Positions 45,166-58,800 of a stretch of DNA of 64,000 nucleotides are shown in pieces; position 1 is the stretch's first letter; each line of letters starts with the position of its first letter. The notes below the pieces were generated by a model, which did no database searches, was not told the origin of the DNA, and saw nothing but the letters and a program-made list of their open reading frames with translations. The DNA comes from Lumbricus rubellus (taxonomy: Eukaryota; Annelida; Clitellata; Crassiclitellata; Lumbricidae). The position numbers were made by a program, and so were the translations under genes. The DNA lies in contig OX243817.1 of NCBI GenBank assembly GCA_945859605.1, positions 19,995,134-20,059,133 of the forward strand, given 5' to 3'.

Positions 45166-47397
45166 GCATCATATACCTACAAAATATGATAACTTCGAGG
45201 TGGAGTTGCATAATGAGGCAACACGTTTGTTACTCCATTAATGGCCGCTGGTTGATTACAGTACAAAAAATGGTCTACATATCAATATGATACAATGTTG
45301 ATACATACAAGCCCAAAAGACTTTTACGTACAAACTTTACATGGTAGTAGCAAAGTAAAATAAAAGTAAATTTGCTTGACAAATAAAACTGTTCTCTAGT
45401 CATAGCTAAAGCAACTACAAAATATCAAGAAGGCAGTACATCGAAGAATGCCATGTTAAAAATCCTCACCTTCCAAAGATAAGCTTATCATATCTAGCTA
45501 TTCCAATTAATAACACTGCATACAAATTCTAATAAGCAAAATACTGATAAAATTACTTAAAACCAGTGGTTTATTGTTTTCAACAAATCAACAGTACTTA
45601 CACATACAATTTTGAGAGTCTGTCAATGGTCAGTGTTTCTGTGCAATCTATATAAGGTTCCTGTGAGAAAAATCTCCATTAATTTTAACACACAAGAGGA
45701 GGAAATGTGAATGAAAACCAAAATGAAAACACTTACCATATTAGCTAATTACAATTCTACACATTTAAATAACGGATTTAAAAACTTTACCAAAATGCAT
45801 CTGAAGGTGCAGTAAACATCTCTGTAAGCTACACATTCTAAGATTAGATACTGTATGTTGTCTGTATATTATCAACTACAAAAGGTCCATGGACACACTA
45901 CACATGTTAGATAAAGACGGCATCATAAATAGGCTAATAAACTACTTTAGAACATGTTAAGAAAATTTACACATGATCAACAGTAATTACAGCCTGCGAG
46001 TCTTCAGCTATTGCTACTTACTCTTGCTACAATATAGGATACAATGATTCAATAAAATACTTCAAAGCATTTTCTTTGACAGTAATACCTCTCCAAAACT
46101 AAATTCCTAACCAAGATGTTACCTCTGCAGAGACATGCACTTGCCAAAACTCCTACACAAGCCAGTGTGCAAGACAATAAGGCAAGCACAGGGATGCGCT
46201 CGCAAGATGACCATACAGAATACATATAGCATGAAAATCTACACAAGAATCCAGGAGAACACCAGAAGAATAAAGAATAGGCAATTAAGCTTGCAAAAAT
46301 AAGCTCAAATACTGGTACTTACAAGCACAGACACAAGCCACACACGAAATGAAAACATGAATCTTGCAGACATTATATATCTGGCACAAACTAACAGTCA
46401 TAACATAACAGCATTTAAATACCACTTATTTTCCTATTTAATGATTTAATATCTATCAAAATAAACAAATCTGTATGATAAAACATTACCTGTGTAACTA
46501 CAAACGGCCGTTATTTCAATTACAAGTGTAACCATCCTATTTATGCAGGTTCCGTATGGCATTATGACATTTAAAAAAGATACCAGAGTTTTCATTAAAG
46601 ACTTAACATGCATGAAGACGTTACCTACATCTGGGTGAAGTCTCTCACCCATGTACCTGTTACATTTGACTCTCCATCACATCAGCTTTTTTCTGGCATT
46701 ACCCTGCTCTCCCTATCTCTCTGTCTCTATCTCTCTCTGTATGTCTGTCTGTCTCCTGTCTCTCTCTGTCTGTCATGCAACTGAAGTTGGTGTTTAAGTT
46801 ACAGCCTCTGCTGATTTAGTTGGTGCGCATGTGTAGGAATCTTGCCATGGATAACATTGAATGTGTCATGTAATGTCCAACGTATCTGTATCATGCAATT
46901 TTGGTTTCATCCTTGTAAATGGTGAACTACACGAGTTAGACTTTAAAATTTATCCACAATTTCTTCATATAAGGTGAGAAATTGTGAATAAAATATGGTA
47001 ATCACGTGCAAATATATTCTGTGTACCAATAATGAACTACCAAATGAACTACCAGCCTGTGCTGAACTACACGAGTAATTACAAGCGAACAAGAACACAG
47101 CTATTCATGCCAAAACATTTCAGAAGCAAACAAATTAGCTACTGACAGTTGCACCCACTCTTACTATGGTCTGGCTGTGAAGATTCAAATAGATAACACA
47201 TGTCTAAAGCCCCTAGATTTCATATTTACAAACTATATTGTAGTATTACATTCAACAACATAAATACATGCATACATACATATATAATATTATATATATA
47301 TATGAATATAATTCTACATATATGTATAACTATATATGCAATTTTATATATATATATATGTTTCAACATATATTTTGGCTAGAAGCCATGGTATTAT
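45166..47397 (-). other. A-rich region, no gene seen
   Basis: Unremarkable A-rich sequence with a CT/TG-rich patch near 46,715-46,775 and TA runs near 47,280-47,365. It could be 3' UTR of the minus-strand gene. Confidence 0.4.
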
Positions 47398-47463
47398 TTA
47401 AGACTTCAACGATGAGAGTGTACTAAAAGCGACAGGGAAGCCAATGCAGCTCGTCGTTAAAGT
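47398..47463. mobile_element. Degenerate miniature hairpin, related to the TTAA elements
   Basis: TTAAGACTTCAACGATGAG, then TGTACTAAAAGC and GCTCGTCGTTAAAG. It matches the elements at 15,538 and 16,467 in layout, with several substitutions and no intact right TTAA. Confidence 0.5.
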
Positions 47464-48547
47464 GCTACAGTAATCAGGATACACGCAGACACACGCACAC
47501 TTGTATACTTATTCTTATCACAGGTTCATAAGTGATATGAAGTTGCAGTTAAGGCGAGGAATTTCATAACGAAGATACATATTACTATATATATCGCACA
47601 GAAAAATACCTGGGTTTTACAAGAACAGGGCAACATAAAAGGCCAGAGCAGCAAAACCCAAAAAGCCATATAAAAATATTAAATCATTTCGCAAAACCAG
47701 TGACCATGTTCAAAAAGCTCCTGATCAAAACACAATACAAAACAGACAAACAGCACACGACTTGACAGCACACACACATGGGCCAAACCTTGTTAATACA
47801 GTATCTATCTGTTTTTTCTTCAAACGTCGTTCACGAAAAAGCTGGCAAAGCAAACAGTCAAGTGCAATGTTAACAATCCAAGATAAAACTCAACAGCCGA
47901 GTCATAGACATCATCAGCTTGTGTATAAGTTATTATTAAGCTAAAGTGTAAGTACTACACAGACCAAGTTATAAAGATAGGCAAAGTTCTGAAGATTTGT
48001 TGACCGCCTTGCTGTATGCAGTTTTTGAAAAGGCAGGTCCTTGAGAATTAAGCTATTCAAGATCAGTTGAGGTGGATTGGATACCATCAATCTAAGAAAC
48101 ATTTACTACAACACCTCCACACATCTCAGTATAACAGGATATCCAGGTCCAAAAATGATCCAAATGCAGTTTCTACATTCAAAACCATTGGCACATACCA
48201 TACAGAAATCCCATTATTCACCACAAGAAGGAGGATATTCTACAGCAACTAAAATATAAATGGCATCTTTCTGGGTTATTGCAATCCATAAAAAGCATGT
48301 CAACAACAAAAGAACAATACTTATCCTCACAGCTAAAAGTTTTTGCAAATAAAGTTAGGAGAATTTTCAGCTAGAAAATCATCCTGGATCTGTATACAAA
48401 TATCCAAATGCATAATCAAAATCAGGAATAAGAAATATGATGTCCAAACCAACCAGCACAAGTAAATCTGGAAAAATTCAACACATGGTTAGGATAACTT
48501 CCACAAGCTTTACAGCAGTATCTTTTGAGATACAATACATGCAGCAC
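47464..48547 (-). other. A-rich region, no gene seen
   Basis: No recognisable feature apart from AT richness. Confidence 0.45.
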
Positions 48548-49231
48548 AAATGTTCGGTAGCACGACATTTAATCCCGCGACACTTAATACCGCGACAGTT
48601 AATACCGGACACTTAGTCCCGGCGACATTTAATCCCGCGTCAGTTAATCCCGCGACAGTTAATCCCTGTGACATTTAATTCCGGCGACACTTAATCCCGA
48701 GACATTTGATACCGCGACACTTAATACCTGTACACGCATGAGTACGAATATTTGTACGACTATTGTTGTCGTCCACATAGCCAATTAGACGGGCCTACCT
48801 CTCTCTTCAGGTTTTCTGTTGTACATCTGTACATAAAACGATCATTATGAAGGATTTTAAACAGAATTGCGAAGTTCAGTCTACGATAGGGCAGTGACAT
48901 GGAGGCGAAATTACGAATGCTTTAAGCATCGCGACAATGCCAACGTAGCCTATAGCTCTTTTCTATGAAAAAACAGTGAATATTACTGTGAATTATCGAA
49001 TTTTGCTGGTTTTAAAATATTTAACTTCAAAGGCTTAACTCTTTTGAACAATAGTCAACAGGCCTATTGCTGTGACCATTGCTTTTATGGGATTTAACTG
49101 TTTTAAAATGTTACTTTACTTTCCCGGTATTAAGTGTCGCGGATTTAAATGTCGCCGGGATTAACTGTCGTAAGATTAATTGGTCGCGGTATTAAGTGTC
49201 GCGGGATTAAGTGTCATGGAACCAAATGTTC
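48548..49231. mobile_element. Foldback element with 15-bp tandem repeats as inverted arms (TU-like), copy 1
   Basis: The element spans 48,556-49,223. The left arm has about ten 15-bp units of the type GCGACACTTAATACC. The right arm has about six in inverted orientation (GGTATTAAGTGTCGC). The extreme ends are GGTAGCACGACATTTAATCC and, reverse complemented, GGTTCCATGACACTTAATCC. AAATGTTC flanks both sides as an 8-bp duplication. The middle (about 48,730-49,110) is unique sequence without an ORF. The design recalls sea urchin TU elements. Confidence 0.9.
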
Positions 49232-49629
49232 AGTTCCACTATCCAGATACTGATGTAAGCACACTAGATGTACAAGATGTCAACTGTTTTTGTCTGTGCT
49301 TTAGTCCCTTTTTGCATCTCTGGATAATCCCATTATCTTCCGTAACTTAACGCAAACCTTAGCCAATAAAAAAGAGGTACTTTGCAAGGCATCTGTAGCA
49401 AGCAAGATTGCCACAGATCATTTGACAACAGGTGAGCTATAACAAATGGACGTGACCATTGACCATTTAATCTTTGCACCAAAGCGAGAATACAACTTTC
49501 ATCGGATGAATTTAACCAAAGCCATCTGAAAATCTCAGGCACCCACCCACCCACATAACTCACCATTACAAAGTATAGCATAACTGAACAACACCTGAAA
49601 AGCAGTTCAATAAAAGCAATCAAAAGAAA

Positions 49630-49987
49630 ACTTCAATCATGCAGAGTGCACTTGTTTCGCAGTGCCTCCTTGGTCATGCTCCATCCTACTTTTCCGATCT
49701 TTATCGAAGCTATCCCCAAATCCGCAGCCCATTGAACTCTACCTCTCAACAAGGGGAGCTTATGGTTCCGTATTTCTATTACACAGAAAAACACTTTTAT
49801 GACTTAGGAGCCTCTCCATCTGGAATGGCCTCCCACTAGATCACCTGCGCTTTCTGACTTGGCTAAACTTGCCTCATATTATTTTACAAGTCCTTCAGAT
49901 TTATATATCTGTCTTGGCTAGGAGCACCTCTAAGCAGGTCTCTTTCAGACTCTATATCTCAATTTTCAGAATGAATGAATGAATGAG
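49630..49987 (+). pseudogene. LINE C-terminal fragment with 3' tail
   Basis: Encodes ALVSQCLLGHAPSYFSDLY, then LMVPYFYYT and a frameshift, then GAGCACCTCTAAGCAGG and AATGAATGAATGAATGAG. It matches the protein and tail of the fragment at 44,590-45,165, in the opposite orientation and more decayed. Confidence 0.8.
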
Positions 49988-52820
49988 GAGACTGGACCGA
50001 ACAATCCTTTGGCTAGTAAGGTGCAACTCTGAATAACTCAAGGTGATTCCTGAGTTATTCTTATTCTAGTAATTTACAAAGCTAGTTTTAATAAAACTTT
50101 GGTAAAGCAAGAAACTGAATTTAAAATAACTATTCTAGAGAGGGAAGAAAAGCACTATGCTTTCCCTGCTACTGAAAAGTTCATGTTAACAGAATGTCAT
50201 ATTCAGATTAGCAAACAGAAGTTTGAAAACAAAATAAATAAATTCTAGCAAAGAAAGCATGACTGACAAACATCATATCTTACAGTACTACATTCAAACA
50301 CTTAAAATCAGACACTGCTCAGTGACCGCAGTTAGTCACTTAGCAAGCTTGACCCAGAAAATAATGGGAAAGATGAAAGTGCATCGCAGTTTGAACTGCA
50401 ATGTCAGAACAGAATGTACACATTGCTTGCTCATACTAACTTTCGACATAATGGACAGAAACAGAAAGAATACTATAAAAACATCACAGCTTGAACATAG
50501 AAACAATGTCAAAAGCACAGAGCATGATTTTCTATTTCAGAGATAATTTAAAATATTCAATTGACTGTTGATCGAAATAAAAAATTTAAAATATCATAGT
50601 AGTGTACGCTATGGGAATCAAATAAATGAAACATCCTCAGTTCATGTAACGCTGATAATGGAAGAATTCATTTAACGTTTTTGACTGACCAAAGACATTC
50701 AAAATTGAATTTCAGTATTTAAAGTATAAGACAAAAAAACAGCAATGAACTGAAAAATTCATCAGACTGCATCAAACGGAAATCTTTTCAACTAATCTTT
50801 CTCAGCCATGTACAGTTGCAATAAAAAATTAAAGTCAAAACCAGCAACATCATCATATGCATGCATATATGTACCACATATATACATGCATGCTGACACC
50901 TATATATATATACATGCATTATAAGCACATGTATATCCAAATTGCTACTTATATATATATATATACATTCTGCAGCAAAAATGACCCTCAAATACTTCAG
51001 TAACCTTCATTATTTAGAATGCATGCATGTTCAATGAACTCCTTCACAAGAACAGACCATAATGTCCAGCTAATTATTTTTATATCTGTATCTATGTACA
51101 ACATCGTTAGTTCTTAAAACATCAGTTTATAAAACGAGAAGTCCACTTAATTAAACCACAGCATACACACATTTAAACTGTACACATTTTGATGCTCACA
51201 ATCAAACACAATCTGTTGCCTAGCGACAACCAAAACACACCCTCCAGCAACAGACAATTTAGTCAAACCTAATGGCAAATATAGATTTCCTATACACCAA
51301 GTATCTACACGTATGTACATAAACACCTGTAGGCTTTCATTCTTTCAACGTTGGTCTGAAAGCCAAGATTATGACTTGCCACTTTGCCTATTCTACATCC
51401 TCTGGAAGCCAAGAACACCATCTACTAAACCACACATTACTGAGCAATAAAGCGTCGAAACGCTTTGGCTGAATACTAGGAACAGAGATCTGAAGTAGCA
51501 TCAACTATAGAATAATTGTTTGAAAAATGAGCAAAATGAGCAGAACAACATTCTGTAAGCTCTGGAATGCCTTTCTAAAAAACAAGAATCTTTTAAGGCA
51601 TTTATAAATAACTGCTATCTGATACTTCAGTCAAACATTTCAACAGCGCTGTCCTCGGCCCACCATGACGGCCCATATGCTCAACACAAGAAACTGGTAC
51701 TCAACAACTTTGCATCCTGATTGTCTCGCACATTCTCAGCACTTCAAAACTCCAGAGACAACTCCGACTGCTTCAACCCTTTTCAAACGCCTGCCGTGCA
51801 AGCCGTCATACAATGTCAAAATTTCGTCAGTCGCAAGAGAAAATGCTCATTAACATTCATGACTATATCCAGGCTCTTAAGCAAACACTCAATTCAACAC
51901 AGCTTCAAAGACATTCTAGTACTCTCAGTGGACAAGAAGACTGCAGTATTTTGAAAACGGATACTGCAATTAAAAACATTTAAAATGGCATAAATACAAG
52001 CTCACACGTTGAAAGGCAAGGTTCCACAGTTCCAAGTGTTCCCAAGAAATTACAGATCAGGCCTATGTTCCCTTTCAAATGAGACCATTGTCAATAGGAC
52101 ACACAAGCAGACACATAATGTGAAACTGTGACTGAAACTGCGAGCCAAATTTTAAGCAGCTTCTGGTCTGAAACTAGAAAGTTGAGAATGATACTGAAAG
52201 AAATAACGAATCTTCAGTCATTCTGCAATTTAGGTAGATTAAAAAGTTTAAAAATCTGTAACCAGCCAACTTTACTTAGATTGTATTAGAGAATCACATG
52301 TAATACAACCATATGCATGTTCGAGCTGAAAAAGTATGGAAAACAAGTCAACTGACTGACATTTAACCGTTACAGCAAATTACCTGCTGACCAACTAACA
52401 ATCGACATGGTATAATATTCAAATCTATAAATATTCAAAATCTTCTTCAATTCCTTCTTTCAACACCATTTTAACACTAACAAGAAGCATGGACCTTCAA
52501 ATTTCCAACCTGGGTTACAAAATCCTTCCATTTCAAGCAATGTCAGACATACATACAAACACATCACATCAATCCAAAATACTAAAATGAAAGTTTTACA
52601 AGAGAAACATGATCAGAGAAATAATAATTAAACAGAATCGTTCAAAATCTTGCTTGCAGTGGTGAACAAATGACAGTGATTTCAAACGGCTAGATCTGCC
52701 AATCAAGATAATCAGAAAGATTTTTAAAAGTAACAAATCGCTCGCACCACAAATTTATTCACGCCGCAAGATACCAAACTTTGTAGTGCTGCCCGATCCT
52801 CTGGCGCACCAAGCTGCAAC
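49988..52820 (-). other. A-rich region, probable proximal 3' UTR of the RBMS-like gene
   Basis: It lies directly downstream of the stop codon on the minus strand. No coding exon is visible. Short TA and CATA runs lie near 50,850-50,965. The length of the 3' UTR cannot be fixed from sequence alone. Confidence 0.45.
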
Positions 52821-55800
52821 CTACATGCCACTTTCATCCTGAATTGCTGATCCAGCTATTTGCATCTGGCTCATCTGGCCAGCCAACATGTTTGGGTCCA
52901 TTGCAGCCATTCCAGGATGCATCTGAGGAATAACCTGTAACAAACATGCCATGTACAATCACGTTAAACTTATTCATTGGCACAACTGTGACAACAGGTT
53001 CATAAAGTGACTTTCACATAATGAGCAATCTAATAAATGCCAACCTAATCTAAGCTCTTTGAGTACTGCACTGTTATCAGAGTATACATGGCGCATGCTG
53101 ACAACAGGTACGAACTGAAGGTGGCTTCAAGTACAAGGCAACGTGTCCAGTCAAAACTTGAGAGTTCTGGAAGTACTCTTATACATTCCATTCACAAAGC
53201 TGAAATTGTACAAAATATGCAGCTGGACATTTCTGTAGCTCCCAGTGAAATAATGGTAATGTTTGCGGTATGGACCTGCCAAGCACCAAAATTTGATTAG
53301 AAAAACAAATCGAATAAAAGTATATGATTCATTCAAAAATGACAGCATGACTAAAAAATTATTGGTCCTTGATGCGCATTGAAAAATTGGTTAAAAATTT
53401 TAAAATTATTTGTGTTATCTCAATTGTCAATTAATTTTAATTTTAGCTTGATCGATTTCAAACTGCAGAATTTAGTCAACAAGTCCACAAAGATCAACTG
53501 CATAAATGTAATTGTTACCTAACATTCATCCTTACAGTGCCATATATGTAGTACTGATCTCTTTCTTAGATTGGCCAGTAATTAAGCAGATCTTGTGACA
53601 CAAATAAAAATAGGTCATTCATATCACTGATCTAATTTTTAATGAAGAGGAAAACAAAGTCAAACCTACAGCTGCCATTGGATGTTGCAAGATGTAAGAT
53701 CCTGGAACAGCATGAACCCAACTACCTGGAGCCACATAGCTGTTCAGATTCGCAGTCTGAACTGAATAACCTCGTCCTACAATTCCCTGCGTCATGACAG
53801 GAGGCACTCCCATGCTGAAACAGAACAGCACACAAAGAAACGTAATCAACTGTCTTTTACTGTACATGGCCTGCATGCATGAGAAAATACTAGCCCTAGT
53901 ACTAGAATGACTAGCGAATTAGATGATCAGTGTGCATTACAAAATCTTGGTGCAATTAGTCCAAACTAAGACTTTGCCACCAAACAGCCAGGCGTAGATT
54001 AGATCATTGTGCATGATGACGTCTTAATGTGCTTAATCCGGACCAAGGCTAGGCTACCAAACAGCAAGGCGTAGATTGGCTATCCTAGCTTAGTAACAAG
54101 AAGGAAGGTGGCGGCTGGTGTGATTTGTTGGTTAAGAAGGTGTTTAAGATGTCAAGCGTGTTTACACTGTTTAGGTTGGCTAAAATTCACCTAACTCGTT
54201 TTCAGACAACAAACAGTGCATGCTTTTCTAAGTATTCACAGACAATTAGGAAAGTTCTTTTAATAAATTAAGCTTACCCGTTCTGAGCAGACACCTGATT
54301 ATATGGACTGTTTGATAACTGAGCCTAAAGAGCAAACATAATATACAACTGTTATTGCAATAAATGAATTCTGTACCAACACATTTTCTAATAATAGTAA
54401 CCATAATGCCAAAATTCCTTACTGCAACAGATAGCTCAGGAAAGATTGTGCAGTGTAAGAGATGTTAGCTGTTTGGATGTCTTTAAATTACAATTTTCCA
54501 CTTCCCCGCCATTAATAGCCATATTCGGCATATGGCTAGCATGACAAATTAGGCATGACTAAACAGCCCAGACTTCCTTCTAGCACATTACACAATCTGC
54601 TTATTTCATGCAAATTTAATTCAATTCTGAACATGGTTGCTAAAGCATCTTGCATTCCCAAGTTATTGGAAATTTTAAATGCATTTTTCTCAAAATTTGT
54701 AATTTGAATGGTTCAACAGTATTTTAACTCATAACTTTGGACAGGAATACGGTAGAGCAATAAGATTTGCATCATTTTAAAAAAGAGACTCTATTCGTTT
54801 AGAAGATATAATTGATTTAATATATATATAGGGTGTCTCGATAGGTCGTGAACGATTTTGAATGCAGACAAATATATGTTATACACATTATATTGTGGAA
54901 AGTTTTATACTGGCGGATAGGTAATTCAAATGAAAATGTTAATATAAAAAATCTAGATCACTAGCTCACTTAATAAAATTGTAGCGCCAATATCCGTGAC
55001 GTCATCAAATTCGTGCCAAATAAACGTCAAGTTAAGCCGCAAACAATATTGTACGACCATTAATCCGCACATAATTAATTAATACAAATTATCATTTATT
55101 ATTTAATAATGTTTCCTATACTCTTTATTACAGCCTCAAGTCGATTAGTCATCGAGCCAAATAGATTTTTCAGAGTTGTCAGATGTAGGCCTAGGCTAGG
55201 CCTATCGATGTCCATGCCTTACGAAGCCGATGTTTTAAGGTGTTCAGTGTCTGGGGTTCGGGTTCGGCATAAGCAGTTGGATTAACAAAACTTCATATAA
55301 TTCCAAATAAAACTTCAGTCACTTCGACTTATTACATCAATGAGATACAGGAGAAAGAGGTCAAACCCGCAGTCCAGCGAAGTGCAGTAGCCTATGCGCT
55401 CAGTTCACAGCCACATAAATGTTTCATAATAACCGCGAAGGATTATTTCAACAAGACGGTGCACGTGCACACACGTCAAAGGCCTCAGTCGAATGGTTGA
55501 ACAAGAATATCAATGGATAGCCTACATCTCACCGAGGGACTGGTCGCCTAATTCGCCTGATTTGTCACCAATGGAAAATGTTTGCAGTATTATGGCGGCA
55601 ACTGTTTATGCCGATACCGAACCCCAAACGGGTGTCACGACAACTCGTCTAACGACAACTCGTCTAACGACAACTCGTCTAACGACAATTGGTCTCCGGA
55701 CAATTCGTCTAACGACAACTGGTCTACTGACAACTTATCCAGCGCTTGAGAAATGGAAGCTGGATGATAGTTTTTAGAGGTGAAATGGAGGTTGGATTGA

Positions 55801-58800
55801 TGAAAAAACGCAAGAGAAATGGAATCTGGATGATGGTTCTCTAACAGGTGAAATAGAAGCTGGATTGACGAAAATAACGCATGATAAATAAAAGCTGGAT
55901 GAAGGTATTTCTAGATCTGAAATGGAAGCAGGATTGATAGGAAAACCGCTTAAGTAATGGAAGCTGGATGAGGATATTTTTATATATGAAATAGAAGCTG
56001 GATTGACTAAAATAACAGGCGAGAAATAGAAGCTGGATGAAGGTATTTTTAGATTTGACGTAGAAATGGGTCCATGTTGGAATACATGAATCAAAATCAT
56101 CAATCCAGCTTCCATTTAAGCAAAAAAAACATTTTCGTAAATCCAGCTTCTATTTCAGCAATGCTATTCGTCAGTAGACCAGTTGTCGTTAGACCAATTG
56201 TCCGGAGACGAGTTGTCGTTAGACGAGTTGTCGGTAGACCAGTTGTCGTGGAACCCCCCAAACGACCTTAAAACGTCGGCTTTGTAAGGCATGGACATCA
56301 ATAGGCCTACCTCTGACAACTCTGAAAAATCTATTTGCTCGATGACTAATCGACTTGAGGCTGTAATAAAGAGTAAAGGAAACATTATTAAATACTAAAT
56401 GATAATTTGTATTAATTAATTATGTGTGGATTAACAATGATGGTCGTACAATATTGTTTGTGGCTTAACTTGACGTTTACTTGGCACGAATTTGATGACG
56501 TCACTGATATTGGCGCTACAATTTTATTAAGTGAGCTAGTGATCTAGATTTTTTATATTAACATTTTCATTTGAATAACCTATCCGCCAGTATAAAACTT
56601 TCCACATTATATTGTGTATAACATATATTTGTCTGCATTCAAAATCGTTCACGACCTATCGAGACACCCTATATAATATATAATATATTTTTGCTACAAT
56701 TTGAGTGTCATATTATGACACTCAAATTGTACAAAATTCGACTTAAGCTTGGTTTTGGTCAGATGGGTCACATAATATGTTAAGTCATATAATTCCGAAT
56801 ACTATCACATGGAGAAATAGCTTTAAAAGTCACTTTAGACAACTGGATAAAAGTCGCAGAAAATTTTTAACACGGGTATGCTCTGTCCGCATACACAAAA
56901 TAAGCATGCAAAAGAAAGATTGTTAACCAGATATTTTTAAACTACTCACTACTTCTGCATTCCGTTCTACCCATGGCCTTGGAGGAGAATTGTATTTCTT
57001 TTTGTTTCCACTATCCGCAAACTTCACCGTCAATGCTTCATTAAAGCCTACGAACAAAACATCAGAAGCAATGAAACTAATGGAATAAAATGTGCTTTTT
57101 GCTAGAACAGATGAAATACTGTAACCCTGAAGTATTGAAATATAGTTAAGCTACTTTAAAACACCAATCTCATTTGCTCTTGTACTCTTAATGTCCATGG
57201 GCAAAAATTGCTTCAAGATTAAATTGATGGTTGGACAGCAATTCCCTCATTAAATGCTTAGCTGGATGGACAGCTACCTTTCACATTCATCTAGATTGCT
57301 CGTCTTTCCCACTCTGTCAATCCAATGCACTTTTATCTAATGCCAAGGCAGATTCACACTATCTATTTGCATCTTGAAAGCAGGCAGCATTCATGATCTT
57401 TTGGAACATCACTCTCTGCTGGTTACAAGTATGGAGCAGTAATCACGAGTAACAGGCAACTGACATCTTATTCCGAGAACTGAACGTAGGACGAATAAAA
57501 GACAGTAGAAAATTAAATTAAATTATAAAAACATCTTACGTGGCAGGAGTTTTCCATTGAATGCCTGAATGACGGCTTCACACTGTTCCTTTGTCTCCAT
57601 CCGTGCGAATCCAACGCCTCGGCTGATCGTGTTCTGGTCACGCAGGATTCGAGTCGAGATGACCTTGCCGAAAGCTTTAAACATGACCTCAAGGTCGCTT
57701 TCATTTATATTAATTGGCAAATTCGCTATGTACAGATTAGTCACATCTCGTTCTTGTTGCTGCACAGAACAAAATTACAGACGACAATTACAACAAACAG
57801 AACCTGTAAACGCTAGGCTAGGAATTTGAAATTTTTAACAACATTTTAAAATTTTTAACAAGAGCGAGTGTAATAACATTGAAGATCAATACCTGTAGTA
57901 TCAATGTCAATCATACCACAGTAGGTATTTAGTTGAGCTCACTTGAATCAACATACCTTGGCCATCTGGGCCTGAATTCCTTTGCTCTGAAGATCCTTAA
58001 CAGCAGCCTCTGCTGCAGGGGCTGTTTCAAAATCTACAAATCCATAACCTAAAACAAAACCCCAAAAAAGGGAATCATGGTAACTAATGAGGTAGAGAGT
58101 TACAAACATTGAAAAATACTTAAAGAGGTCTACATAAAAAAGTAAGCATCTGTGCTTTTAGATTGGGAAAAAGGGCACTATTGGCCAATCGTAAATTAAT
58201 AACTAAGCTACATAATTAATGTCAGTCAAGAATAAATAAGTTTCAATAAAAAGACAGTAAAAAGGCAAAAAAAGTGTAACAAGTATCTGTACCTGATGCA
58301 TAATTTATACAGCATACTGCAAAGTCAGTTCTAGTCCTGCAATTATACAGCTGATTATGGTTTACAAATGAAATAATTATTCTTAAATATTACCACTGGT
58401 GTTCCTTACTATTATTAATATTGTCATCATTATTATTGTTGTTGATATCATCATTACCATAATCAGGAAAAAATCACATAAACAGTTAAACAGAAAAAAG
58501 CATTACCGGGTAGTTGCAGTTTGATAACCGGATGGCAGAAAGACAAAATTTTACAAACAGAAAAAAGTTTTGAGATGCTTCATAAGGGAAGGAATTAAAT
58601 ACCTTTACACGTATTTGAAGCCGGATCAATAATCGCTTTTGTTGATATGATTTTTCCATAACTGAAAAGATAACATCAAACAACACTTTCTAAAACTAAA
58701 TTCCTTGTTAACATTTAAACAGTTTTGATTATTAGTATCAAAGAGCAACAAAAAACAGCTCAGCAGTTATAGCAGCACCTGCAAGCAATTGTATGCAGTT

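Larger units (their letters stand above)
54829..56672. mobile_element. IS630-Tc1-mariner-type transposon with inverted duplication of its 3' half
   Basis: The ends TATAGGGTGTCTCGATAGG and its reverse complement are perfect, and the arms pair for about 430-450 bp. On the + strand, [19 protein letters not shown] followed after a stop and frameshift by [11 protein letters not shown] (55,455-55,590) is the last part of a Tc1/mariner DDE transposase. The peptide [17 protein letters not shown], normally once at the C-terminus, is encoded in the left arm on the minus strand; the right arm has a slightly decayed version. The left half is thus an inverted copy of the right. Flanking TA-rich sequence hides the target site. 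It is inactive and is interrupted by the foldback element at 55,630. Confidence 0.85.

Noticed and set aside
55493..55777. A 94-codon ORF as a single protein
   Set aside because: It runs from transposase sequence into the 15-bp repeats of the inserted foldback element, so it is a chance fusion.
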